Below, in pieces: positions 26,401 through 34,465 of a stretch of DNA of 63,379 nt. A program made the translations under genes and the position numbers. The notes under the pieces are model-generated. The model made no database searches, was not told where the DNA came from, and saw only the letters and a program-made list of their open reading frames with translations. Each line of letters begins with the position of its first letter. The stretch's first letter is position 1. The DNA comes from Micromonospora qiuiae (GTDB lineage: Bacteria; Actinomycetota; Actinomycetes; Mycobacteriales; Micromonosporaceae): contig NZ_BOPC01000054.1 of assembly GCF_016863555.1 (NCBI RefSeq), positions 1-63,379 of the forward strand, given 5' to 3'.

Positions 26401-29400
26401 CTGCGCTGCTCGACGGTTGGAGCGTCGGTACCCTCAACCGCGATCTGTTCGACGCCTATCTGACGGTGCGCGACGGCGGCCGGCCGGAGCTGGCGTCCGG
26501 GTCCGTCTCCTACCCGGACTTCCTGCGGCTGGAGCAGGCCGCGCAGCAGTCATCCGAGCAGCGCCAGTTCTGGCTCGAGCACCTGGACGGGGCCGAGGTG
26601 TGCCGGATCTCGACGGCCGAGACGCCGCCGGCCACCGGCCCGGGCGTGGTCTTCCACGACGTGCCCGTGTCCGCGGAGGTGTCGGACGGCATCCGGCGCC
26701 TGGCCGAGCGGCTGCGCGTACCGGTCAAGTCCGTGCTCATGGCCGCACACCTCGTCGTGCTGGGACTGGTGAGCGGCACGGATGACGTCATCACCGGATA
26801 CGAGCACAGCGGACGGCCCGAGGAACTCGGCGGCGAGAACGTGGTGGCCCAGTTCCTCAACACCATCCCGTTCCGGTTGCCGGATCTTGCCGGGAGCTGG
26901 GCCGACATCATCCGGTCGGTCTACCGGACCGAGCTGGGCCTGCTGCCGTACCGTCGCTACCCGATCGCCGACATCATCCGGCTCCGGGAGGGCCGGCAGA
27001 CCCCCTTCGACGCGGTCTTCAACTTCACCCATTTCCATGTGCTGAAGGACCTCAGCGAGGGGCGGGGCTTCGACCTGGTCCGCTCCCGGATCACCTCGCG
27101 CACCGAGTTCCCGTTCCGCGCGGAGTTCTGGCAGGACGCGCTGAGCGACGAAGTCGGCCTCGCCCTGCACTACGACCCGAGGCGGTTTCATCCCGACCAG
27201 GTGGCCCGGATCGCAGGCTACTACGGCCGCGCCCTGGAGGCCCTGGTGGGGAACGAGGACGCCGACCACCGCGCGGTGTCCCTGCTGAGCCCGGCGGAGC
27301 TGCACCGCTTGACCGAGGAACTGCAGGGACGCAACCGGGAACTGCCGGCCGGGACCGTCCTGGACGCGGTAGCCCAGACCGTGGAGCGCTGGCCCGACAC
27401 GGTGGCGGTGCGGGACGGCTCGGCGCAGCTGACCTACCGCGAACTGGACCGGGCGTCCAGGGCGGTGGCCGGCATCCTGCACCGCGCCGGCGTGGGCCGC
27501 GGGGATGTCGTCGCGCTGGCCATGGACCGCGGGCTGATCTGGGCGGTAAGTGTGCTGGCGGTGCTCCGCCGTGGCGCCGTTTACCTGCCGCTGGACGTCT
27601 CTGGTCCGTCCGCCCGCGTCGCCGGCATGGTCGAGACCAGCGGCAGCCGGTACGTGCTGACCACCGACGAACCGGCCGAATCGACGCTGTCCGGACTGCC
27701 GGCGCAGATCATCCGGGTCGGTGCCGCCGACCTGGCGGATGGCGAACCCGCCGGCCCGGACGAGGTCGTGGGCCCGGACGACCCGGCGTATGTGATCTTC
27801 ACGTCGGGGTCGACCGGTACGCCCAAGGGTGCCCTCATCCACCACCGTGGCATGCTCAACCACCTGATCGCCAAGGTGGACGATCTGGAACTGTCAGCGG
27901 CGGACCGGGTCGCCCAGGTGGCCGGCCAGACCTTCGACATCTCGGTCTGGCAGCTGCTGTCCGCCTGGCTCGTCGGCGGCCGCACGGTGGTGATCGGCAA
28001 CGACGCCGTCGCCGACCCGCGGACCTTCCTCGGACAGATCGCCGAGGAGCGGATCACCATTCTCGAGGTGGTGCCGTCGTACCTCGACGCCCTGCTCACC
28101 GAGTTGGACGCCCGGCCGGTCGAGCTCACGGACCTGCGCTGGACCATGGTGACCGGTGAGGCGCTGCCGCCTCGGCTGACCCAGCGGTGGTTCGCGCGCT
28201 CCGACGTGCCGCTGATCAATGCGTACGGCCCGACGGAGGCCTCGGACGACGTCACGCATCACGTCATGACCGAGCCGGTGGTCGGTGACCGGACCCCGGT
28301 CGGTCGGGCCATCGCCAACACCGGTGTCTACGTGCTGCGCGCTCGTGGTGGTTTCGCGCCGCTCGGCACGTACGGCGAGATCTGGGTGACCGGCACCGGT
28401 GTGGGTCTGGGCTACGTCAACGACCCGGACCGTACCGCCGCGGCGTTCCGGGAGAACACCATCGACGAGCGCTCCCGCTGGATGTATCGGACCGGCGACG
28501 TCGGCCGGTGGTTGCCGGCCGGCTTCCTGGACTGCGCCGGCCGGGACGACCAACAGGTCAAGGTGCGCGGCCATCGGATCGAGTTGAGCGAGATCGAGGT
28601 GGCGCTGACCCGGCTCCCCGGGGTCGACCAGGCCGTCGTGGTACTCGCCGGCAGCGGCACCAGGGCCCGGTTGGTCGCGCACCTGACCGGTCCGGGTCCG
28701 AACCGGCTGGACACCGTCCGCTCCGGTCTCGCGGAGCTGCTGCCGCCGCAGATGCTCCCCGACGCCGTGGTGCATCGCGATGAGTTCCCGCTGACCCGCA
28801 ACGGCAAAGTGGACCGTGCCGCGCTGGTCGCCGAGACCGTCGAGGACCAGGCTCGAACGGTGGTTCAGCCACCCGCCGACGATCGGGAGCGCGCCGCCGT
28901 CGAGGCATTCGCGGCCGTGCTCGGCGTACCGACCGACTCGATCGGCGTGCAGGACAACTTCTTCGATCTGGGCGGTCACTCCCTGGCCGCGATGCGGGTC
29001 GCGACCCTGCTCGGCGTCGGCGTTCGGGATCTGCTGAGCCGGCCGACCGCGTCTCTGCTGGCCGAGCTGCTCGAGCCACCCGGCGGCGACCTTCGGGCGG
29101 CCGGGCGAGATCTGCTGCTGGAACTCGGCTCGGGCGGCCGGGCCGAAGACGACGCGGTGACCCTGGTCTGCGTGCCGTTCGCCGGTGGGGGAGCGGTCAG
29201 TTACCTGCCGCTGGCCCGGGCCCTGCGGGAGCGCGATCCGGCGATTCGCGTTCTCGGTGTCGACCTGCCGGCTCGGGACCGCGGCGACCGCCGCGCCCAG
29301 GTGCCGGCCGGTCAGCTCGTCGCCGACCTGGCCGGTGAGATCGTCGGGCGGGTACGCGGCCCGGTCGCCCTGCTCGGCCACTCGGCCGGTGCGACGCTCG

Positions 29401-29867
29401 CGCTGGCCACGGCCGCGCGGTTGGACCGGGCGGGCACACCGGTCCGGCATCTGTTCCTGGTCGGTTCGGTGCTGCACAGCACGGAGCCGCAGCGGGCGAC
29501 CGCCGCCGACTCGCCGTCGGACGCCGACATTCGGGATTTCCTCGCCCGGATCACCCGGCTCGACGGTCTGGCCGGCCTGCCCGAGGACGGCTGGGCCGAC
29601 CTGGCCGCGGCCTTCCGCTACGACGCCGGCTGCTCCCGGGCGCTCGGTGCGGAGTTGGTACGCACCGGAACCGTGCTCGACGGGCCGGCCACTCTGCTGT
29701 TCGGCTCGGACGATCCGGTGGTCACCGGCACGCCGGCCCCGGACGCAGGTTGGCGTGTTCTGGCACCGCGGATCGAGGTCAGCGTGCTGAACGGCGGCGG
29801 CCATTACCTGAACACCACCCGGCCACGTGAGCTGGCCGATCGCATCGCCGAGCGGCTCGGCGACTGA
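23448..29867 (+). CDS. Non-ribosomal peptide synthetase, (half-C)-A-T-C-A-T-TE
   Basis: Two-module termination NRPS of 2139 residues. Residues 1-215 look like only the C-terminal lobe of a condensation domain (no HHxxxDG). Then A1 (A3 YTSGSTGRPKG near 387), T1 (LGGDSIKF near 778), a condensation domain (about 840-1270) whose motif reads YHAALLDGW near 982, A2 (FTSGSTGTPKG near 1450), T2 (LGGHSLAA near 1842) and a thioesterase (GHSAG near 1978, type-II-like start VCVPFAGGG). A1 code D-V-W-H-I-S-L-V-D-K is a serine code. A2 code D-I-W-E-M-T-A-D-D-K is acidic and resembles, as I recall it, diaminobutyrate codes of Pseudomonas lipopeptides, so a small diamino acid such as Dap is likely. Within the internal C domain the catalytic second His is Ala (codon 26400-26402). 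GTG start follows GAGGAGA. Confidence 0.93.
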   Translation: MTTMVQVHHALNQHPEQADFWRAEIARNPESTVLTRDWLGQLSERPEGRLRGRLDESARHAAGRITRGDADLETVLHLAVLAVVAARATDCESVWVLADGARGVLPLSVTVDGAATARGLLSQVRASYLAALQSADVPVQALFDEAGLAPSDLLVGVGTEEDRPERALRLRIDPVGGDVEIRYRSDLFAEVTASRLLAAYIRIHAALVADVERPLAPLLAADDAERALLRGFNDTDYDYPAPVPLHRFLERQAALVPDRVAIVDDGTSFDRLNRRANRIAHRLAELSVPPRTVIGVCLPRSVESLTAMYGVLKAGGAYLPIDPTLPPARIAYLIEHSGATTVIGDDASRPLVGPEVNFLHVAGPETADQPEENPDVEVGPDDLAYVIYTSGSTGRPKGVMIEHRAIVNRLLWMQRRFPLGTDDVILHKTPISFDVSVWEIFWWSIAGCAVAVLPSGQEKNPELVAERVAASGATTMHFVPSMLEAFLQYRSAAGTRAGLDTLRLVIASGEALTPLQVSLFKQVLPNAELHNLYGPTEAAVDVSWFDCAEADPRRSVPIGSPIDNIRLHVLTRTGATAAIGTPGELCIAGVGLARGYLNAPELTADRFVPHPELAGERVYRTGDLARWLPDGTIEYLGRIDNQVKIRGYRIELGEIEHVAQRDASVMECAVAAVEDGSGDRVLCAYLVVGGDYQESRLLNLLREQLPPYMVPQFLMLVPEIPTSHNGKRDLRRLPQPERTRAGQEHVAARTEIEKTLVAIWEEALGVGGVGVTDDFFSLGGDSIKFIRVLAGARAAGLSFSFQDLFAHPVIAELAGVVTTAEAGSDRTGEQPFALLDAADRERLPAGVVDAYPLSALQEGLMFETLGRAESGLYHDVATYHVAETIDVTAFRVALEAVVARHPALRTSFHVAGYSRPLQLVHREVPLPLTVVDLTGAGTAEQDAALDRLHEEELARGFEPGATDLVRVHVYLLGERGSWYTLSYHAALLDGWSVGTLNRDLFDAYLTVRDGGRPELASGSVSYPDFLRLEQAAQQSSEQRQFWLEHLDGAEVCRISTAETPPATGPGVVFHDVPVSAEVSDGIRRLAERLRVPVKSVLMAAHLVVLGLVSGTDDVITGYEHSGRPEELGGENVVAQFLNTIPFRLPDLAGSWADIIRSVYRTELGLLPYRRYPIADIIRLREGRQTPFDAVFNFTHFHVLKDLSEGRGFDLVRSRITSRTEFPFRAEFWQDALSDEVGLALHYDPRRFHPDQVARIAGYYGRALEALVGNEDADHRAVSLLSPAELHRLTEELQGRNRELPAGTVLDAVAQTVERWPDTVAVRDGSAQLTYRELDRASRAVAGILHRAGVGRGDVVALAMDRGLIWAVSVLAVLRRGAVYLPLDVSGPSARVAGMVETSGSRYVLTTDEPAESTLSGLPAQIIRVGAADLADGEPAGPDEVVGPDDPAYVIFTSGSTGTPKGALIHHRGMLNHLIAKVDDLELSAADRVAQVAGQTFDISVWQLLSAWLVGGRTVVIGNDAVADPRTFLGQIAEERITILEVVPSYLDALLTELDARPVELTDLRWTMVTGEALPPRLTQRWFARSDVPLINAYGPTEASDDVTHHVMTEPVVGDRTPVGRAIANTGVYVLRARGGFAPLGTYGEIWVTGTGVGLGYVNDPDRTAAAFRENTIDERSRWMYRTGDVGRWLPAGFLDCAGRDDQQVKVRGHRIELSEIEVALTRLPGVDQAVVVLAGSGTRARLVAHLTGPGPNRLDTVRSGLAELLPPQMLPDAVVHRDEFPLTRNGKVDRAALVAETVEDQARTVVQPPADDRERAAVEAFAAVLGVPTDSIGVQDNFFDLGGHSLAAMRVATLLGVGVRDLLSRPTASLLAELLEPPGGDLRAAGRDLLLELGSGGRAEDDAVTLVCVPFAGGGAVSYLPLARALRERDPAIRVLGVDLPARDRGDRRAQVPAGQLVADLAGEIVGRVRGPVALLGHSAGATLALATAARLDRAGTPVRHLFLVGSVLHSTEPQRATAADSPSDADIRDFLARITRLDGLAGLPEDGWADLAAAFRYDAGCSRALGAELVRTGTVLDGPATLLFGSDDPVVTGTPAPDAGWRVLAPRIEVSVLNGGGHYLNTTRPRELADRIAERLGD

Positions 29868-29914
29868 ACGACGCGGGCATCCATACGTCGAGGCATGGGG
29901 GAAGGAATCGAACT

Positions 29915-30931
29915 GTGATCGCGGAAGAGCTGTGGGACCTGACAAACGGCGCCTCGTTCGTGTCCTTGGGAGGTCTTGCGCCCGGCGTCGACATCATTCT
30001 CAAGCTTGAAGGGCTCAATCCGGCTGGGTCGATCAAGCTGAAGACGGCGCGGGAGATGATCTGCGCTGCGGAAGCGAGCGGACGGATCCGACGCGGTAGC
30101 GAGCTGATCGAGTCCACTTCGGGCAGCCTGGGGATCGCTCTGGCGATCATCAGTGCCGCACGGGGTTACCCTCTCACTCTGGTGACCGATCCGAACACCG
30201 CCGACCGTACGATCCACCACATGCGCGCACTGGGTGCCCGGATCGTCGTGGTCAAGGAGCGCGACGCCAACGGCGGCTATCTGCAGCGGCGCATCGAATA
30301 CATCCAGAATCGAATCGCTCAGGACGAGAACCTGGTATGGCTCAACCAGTACGCCAACCCGGCGAACGTCGATGCCCACCGCAAGCACACGATCAACGAG
30401 ATTCTCGACGAGTGCGGCACGCCGGACTGGCTGTTCGTCGGTGCCGGCACCACCGGCACGCTGATGGGGTGTGTGGAGGGGCTGCGAGCGCGCGAGGCAC
30501 ACACCCAGGTCGTCGCAGTCGACTCGGTGGGCTCGGTCACTTTCGACACGCCTCCGCAGCGGCGGTACATCCCGGGACTGGGTACCAGCCGCCGGCCGGA
30601 GATCTTCGTCGACCACGACTCGCTGATGAAGGTGCTCATCCCCGAGACCGACACGGTACGGATGTGCCGCCGGATCGCCGCGGAGCGGGGCCTGCTCATC
30701 GGCGGCTCCACCGGTACGGTGCTGGCCGCCGTGGCCGGGATGGCAGACCGGATCGACATCGGCAGCCGGGTGCTGGCCATCAGCCCGGACCTCGGTGAGC
30801 GATACCTCGACACGATCTACAACGACGCGTGGGTGATCTCCCACCTCGGCGAGCAGGCGCTCGATCCGAGTGTGCCGCTGGCACCGCGTTTCCTCACCGA
30901 CTACCTGACCCTGGGAGTGGCTCGTGCCTGA
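29915..30931 (+). CDS. SbnA-like PLP synthase for L-2,3-diaminopropionate precursor
   Basis: Fold-type II PLP enzyme of the cysteine synthase family, 338 residues. In staphyloferrin B and zwittermicin-type pathways such enzymes join O-phospho-L-serine and L-glutamate to N-(1-amino-1-carboxyl-2-ethyl)-glutamate. The PLP Lys is in NPAGSIKLKTA (about residue 43), the substrate loop is ESTSGSLG, and the phosphate-binding glycine loop is VGAGTTGTLMG. The identification as SbnA-like rather than a cysteine synthase rests mainly on pairing with the overlapping SbnB-like gene downstream (8-base overlap). GTG 29915 follows GGGGAAGGA, 47 bases after the NRPS stop. It would supply Dap to the second adenylation domain of the NRPS. 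Confidence 0.88.
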   Translation: MIAEELWDLTNGASFVSLGGLAPGVDIILKLEGLNPAGSIKLKTAREMICAAEASGRIRRGSELIESTSGSLGIALAIISAARGYPLTLVTDPNTADRTIHHMRALGARIVVVKERDANGGYLQRRIEYIQNRIAQDENLVWLNQYANPANVDAHRKHTINEILDECGTPDWLFVGAGTTGTLMGCVEGLRAREAHTQVVAVDSVGSVTFDTPPQRRYIPGLGTSRRPEIFVDHDSLMKVLIPETDTVRMCRRIAAERGLLIGGSTGTVLAAVAGMADRIDIGSRVLAISPDLGERYLDTIYNDAWVISHLGEQALDPSVPLAPRFLTDYLTLGVARA

Positions 30932-31943
30932 ACAGAATGAGCGGTTGACCGCACCGGAGTTCGCCGTGATCAGCGGCCGGGATGTGGCCGACCTGCTCGA
31001 CGGCCGGGAGAAGGACGTGGTCGAGCAGGTGCGCGCCGCCTATCTGGTGCACGCCGCGGGAGACAGCGTGAACCCGGACAGCTACTTCCTCCGCTTCCCG
31101 GACAAGCCGGAGGCGCGGATCATCGCGCTGCCCGCCTACCTCGGCGGTGAGGTGGGTGTCGCCGGCCTGAAGTGGATCGCCAGCTTCCCGGGCAACATCA
31201 CCAGTCAGCTGCCGCGGGCTTCGGCGGTGCTGGTGCTCAACGACTACCGCACCGGCTACCCGATAGCGGTACTGGAGTCGGCGGCGATCAGCGCGGCCCG
31301 CACTGCGGCGTCGGCCGCGTTGGCGGCCCGGACCCTCGCCACCACCACACCGGCCACGGTCGGCGTGGTGGGTGCCGGGATCATCGCCCGGACCATCTGC
31401 CACTACCTGGCCACCGTCGGTATCGGACTGGGCGACGTCCGCTGCCACGACCTGGACGACGTCTCCGCGTCGGCGCTCGCGGCACACGTCACCGACCGGC
31501 TTGACGGCGGAGCCCGGGTGACCGATCTGCCCGAGGCGCTCGGCAGCGACCTGGTGGTGCTGGCGACCACTGCGGCCCGCCCGTACATCGACACCCCCTT
31601 CCGGCCGGGTCAGGTGGTCCTCAACGTCTCCCTGCGGGACCTGGCGCCCGAGGTGCTTGAGGACAGCAACAACGTGCTGGACGACGTCGAGCACTGCCTC
31701 AAGGCCGACACGTCGCCGCACCTGCTGGAGCAGCAGTTGGGGCACCGGAACTTCGTGTCCGGAGTGCTCGCCGACGTGCTGCGCGGCGAGGCGATCCTCG
31801 ACACGGACCGGCCGACGATTTTCTCCCCGTTCGGCCTGGGCGTTCTCGATCTCGCGGTCGGCCACATGGTCCACCGTTTGGCCCTGCGGGAGGGCCGCCT
31901 GCACCGGATCCCCGACTTCTTCGGCGAGGCACGTCGTTGGTGA
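30924..31943 (+). CDS. SbnB-like dehydrogenase (ornithine cyclodeaminase family), Dap-forming
   Basis: NAD-dependent enzyme of the ornithine cyclodeaminase / mu-crystallin family, 339 residues. The Rossmann motif is GVVGAGIIARTICHYL (about residue 150); the family segment KWIASFPGN is present in the N-terminal half. SbnB oxidatively cleaves the SbnA product to L-2,3-diaminopropionate plus 2-oxoglutarate. The GTG start at 30924 lies inside the end of the SbnA-like gene, so translation is coupled. A true ornithine cyclodeaminase is a less likely alternative given this pairing and the diamino-acid-like A domain upstream. Confidence 0.88.
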   Translation: MPEQNERLTAPEFAVISGRDVADLLDGREKDVVEQVRAAYLVHAAGDSVNPDSYFLRFPDKPEARIIALPAYLGGEVGVAGLKWIASFPGNITSQLPRASAVLVLNDYRTGYPIAVLESAAISAARTAASAALAARTLATTTPATVGVVGAGIIARTICHYLATVGIGLGDVRCHDLDDVSASALAAHVTDRLDGGARVTDLPEALGSDLVVLATTAARPYIDTPFRPGQVVLNVSLRDLAPEVLEDSNNVLDDVEHCLKADTSPHLLEQQLGHRNFVSGVLADVLRGEAILDTDRPTIFSPFGLGVLDLAVGHMVHRLALREGRLHRIPDFFGEARRW

Positions 31944-31985
31944 GACGAGTCCGGTGTCAGGAATTCTTTTCTGGAGGATAGAAAC

Positions 31986-33032
31986 TTGACTGAGCAAAAG
32001 TTGGCGCCGACCATTCCGCGGAATGGCCCGGCGACCAACCGGGGCCGGCACATCGGCATCGGCCTGGCACTTCTCGGCGCGACCGGATTCGCCACCAGCG
32101 GACCGCTGTCGCAGTCGGTCCTGGCCGCCGGTTTCACGCCGATGCAGCTGTCCCAGATGCGGCAGACCGTGTCGGCGGCGCTGCTGCTTTTGATCGTTCT
32201 GTTGTGGGCACCGCAGAAGCTGCGCATCCGGTTGCGGCAATTGCCGATGCTGATGCTGTACGGCGTGACGTCCTACCTGCTGCTGCAGACGTTCTACTTC
32301 GAGGCGATCTCCCGGATTCCGATTGGCATCGCGCTGCTGATCCAGTTCACCGCGCCGGTCTGGGTGGCCCTCTGGGTCCGTCTGGTCCGAGGGACCCGCC
32401 TGCCCGGGTTGACGTGGGCGGGAGCCGCCCTGGTGCTGATCGGTTCCGCGTTCGTCGGTCAGGTGTGGGACTCCCGCGGCAGCGGCCTCGACCCGGTCGG
32501 TCTCGCCGCCGCGGCCGCCACCGCATTGTGCCTGACCTGCTTCTACCTTTTTGCCGAGCGCGGGCTGAACGAGTTCGACCCGATCGGCCTGGTGACCTGG
32601 GGTGCGGTCTCGGCCGCTGTGATGTTCGCCATCATCCGACCGGTGTGGACGTTTCCGTTCGAGCGGCTCACCGAGGCCGGCGGGATACCCCGCTTCCCGC
32701 AGGTGGTGTGGCTACTCGTGCTGGTCATCGGAGTGCTCTCCACCGCGATGCCCGCGGTCTCCGAGGTGGCAGCACTGCGCTATCTGGCCTCGCCCACGGC
32801 CAGCGTACTGGGCACCGCGGAGGTCCTGATCGGCGCGGTCCTCGCCTGGCTGCTGGTCAACGAGGTGCTGGCGCCACCGCAGATCGTCGGCGGCCTGATC
32901 GTCCTGTCCGGCATCGCCCTCGCCCAGATCCGGCCGCTGAGCCGGGCGGAGGCCGGTCCGTCCGGCACGGCGGCCGCGCCGCCACCGCATGACAAGCACC
33001 TCTCGGACGAGCTAGAAAGAAGTGACACGTGA
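31986..33032 (+). CDS. EamA/DMT-family transporter
   Basis: Drug/metabolite transporter with two EamA repeats and about ten membrane helices, 348 residues, in the cytoplasmic membrane. The family exports amino acids and small metabolites (RhtA/YdcZ-like). TTG start at 31986 follows GGAGGATAG at good spacing. Hydrophobic segments begin at about residue 20; the second repeat starts near FDPIGLVTWG and ends with the usual EVLIGAVLAWLL helix pair. Its end overlaps the start of the decarboxylase gene (GTGA). A good candidate for export of the amino-acid-like product or of a toxic intermediate. Confidence 0.88.
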   Translation: MTEQKLAPTIPRNGPATNRGRHIGIGLALLGATGFATSGPLSQSVLAAGFTPMQLSQMRQTVSAALLLLIVLLWAPQKLRIRLRQLPMLMLYGVTSYLLLQTFYFEAISRIPIGIALLIQFTAPVWVALWVRLVRGTRLPGLTWAGAALVLIGSAFVGQVWDSRGSGLDPVGLAAAAATALCLTCFYLFAERGLNEFDPIGLVTWGAVSAAVMFAIIRPVWTFPFERLTEAGGIPRFPQVVWLLVLVIGVLSTAMPAVSEVAALRYLASPTASVLGTAEVLIGAVLAWLLVNEVLAPPQIVGGLIVLSGIALAQIRPLSRAEAGPSGTAAAPPPHDKHLSDELERSDT

Positions 33033-34423
33033 CCACACAGCCCGATTTGATCGACACCCGCACGAGCCCGTCCGGACCGACTGTGCAGGCACCGGGATGG
33101 CTGAGCCCGCCGGACCACCGCGCACTGCCGACCTCGCTGTGGGCGCCGTCGGTGCACCGCGACGACGACGGGGTCGTCCGGATCGGCGGGGTCGACGTGG
33201 TGGCGCTGGCCGACCGGTTCGGCACACCGGCCTACCTGTTCGACGAGGAGGCGTTCCGGCAGCAGTGCGAGCTGTTCCGGGACGCGTTCCAGGACGTCGA
33301 CGTGCACTACGCCGCCAAAGCCTTCCTGTGCAAAGCGGTCGTCCGGCACGTGGCCGACACCGGGCTCTTCCTCGACGTCTGCACCGAGGGCGAGGTGGAG
33401 GTGGCGCTCGCGGCGGGCTTCCCGCCCGGACGCATGCTGCTGCACGGCAACAACAAGTCCGATCGCGAGCTGGAGCTGGCGCTCACGCTGGACATCCGCC
33501 GCGTTGTCGTGGACTCCTTCGACGAGATCGAGCGACTCACCGCCCTCGCCCGACGTCTCGGCAAGCGGCCGGGGGTGCTCCTGCGCGCGACCGTGGGCGT
33601 GCGGTCGGACGCGCACGACCACAACGCGACCGCGCACGAGGACCAGAAGTTCGGGTTCTCGGTGAGCGCAGGCGAGGTGCACGAGGCGGTGCGGCGGGTG
33701 CTCGCTGCCGACGTCCTCGACCTGCGCGGCCTGCACAGCCACATCGGCTCGCAGATCCTCGACTCGTCCGGGTTCGAGATCTCCGCCCGGCGGGCGATCG
33801 GGGTGCTGGCCGAGCTCGCCGCCGAGCACAACCGGGAACTCCCCGAGCTCAACCTGGGCGGTGGCTTCGGTATCGCGTACACCAGCAAGGATCACCCGCT
33901 GGGTCCGGCCGCGCTGGCGGCGGCCATCCGCGCCGCCGTGCAGGAGGAGAGCAGCCGACTCGGGCTGACTCCGCCGCGCTTGGCGATCGAACCGGGCCGG
34001 GCGATCACCGGGCAGGCCGGCTGCACGCTCTACCGCGTCGGCACCGTGAAACCACGACAGGGGCTGCGGACGTACGTCGCGGTCGACGGCGGCATGAGCG
34101 ACAACATCCGTCCGGCGCTGTTCGGCGCGGACTACACGGTCACCGTCGGTAATCGGGTGTCCACTGCGGAGCAGGTGCTGGTGCGCGTCGTCGGCCGGCA
34201 TTGCGACGCCGGTGATATCGTCGTGCGCGATGCGTATCTGCCCGGTGACGTCCGCGTGGGTGACCTGCTGGTTGTCGCGGCCACCGGTGCATACTGTCGC
34301 AGCTTGTCGAGCAATTTCAACCACACCCCTCGCCCTCCGGTCATCGGCATCGCCAACGGCGTCGCGCGCGAGCTGATTCGACGGGAGACGGTGGCCGATC
34401 TGCTCGCCCTCGACGTGGGGTGA
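33029..34423 (+). CDS. Fold-type III PLP decarboxylase, diaminopimelate decarboxylase (LysA)-like with altered motif
   Basis: 464 residues, strongly LysA-like throughout: PLP Lys in HYAAKAFLCKAV, HSHIGSQILD, LNLGGGFGIAY, EPGRAI and DGGMSDNIRPALFGADY. In DAP decarboxylases the active-site signature is CESxD, where the Glu recognises the far amino group of meso-DAP; here it reads C-D-A-G-D (Cys about residue 392). The Asp-type signature is that of ornithine/lysine decarboxylases of the same fold, so this may be a LysA-derived enzyme for another amino acid, for example Dap, ornithine, serine-like or peptide-bound substrates. An SbnH-like role (decarboxylation after Dap coupling) is one option. 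GTG start overlaps the EamA stop. Confidence 0.85.
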   Translation: MTTQPDLIDTRTSPSGPTVQAPGWLSPPDHRALPTSLWAPSVHRDDDGVVRIGGVDVVALADRFGTPAYLFDEEAFRQQCELFRDAFQDVDVHYAAKAFLCKAVVRHVADTGLFLDVCTEGEVEVALAAGFPPGRMLLHGNNKSDRELELALTLDIRRVVVDSFDEIERLTALARRLGKRPGVLLRATVGVRSDAHDHNATAHEDQKFGFSVSAGEVHEAVRRVLAADVLDLRGLHSHIGSQILDSSGFEISARRAIGVLAELAAEHNRELPELNLGGGFGIAYTSKDHPLGPAALAAAIRAAVQEESSRLGLTPPRLAIEPGRAITGQAGCTLYRVGTVKPRQGLRTYVAVDGGMSDNIRPALFGADYTVTVGNRVSTAEQVLVRVVGRHCDAGDIVVRDAYLPGDVRVGDLLVVAATGAYCRSLSSNFNHTPRPPVIGIANGVARELIRRETVADLLALDVG

Positions 34424-34465
34424 GACCGGCCGGCCTGGGGCGAGGTGATCGGAAAGGGAATCGGC

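Noticed and set aside
29915..34423. Staphyloferrin B-type siderophore cluster
   Set aside because: Dap genes and a decarboxylase are present, but no NIS synthetase, citrate-forming gene or iron-uptake gene is in the window.
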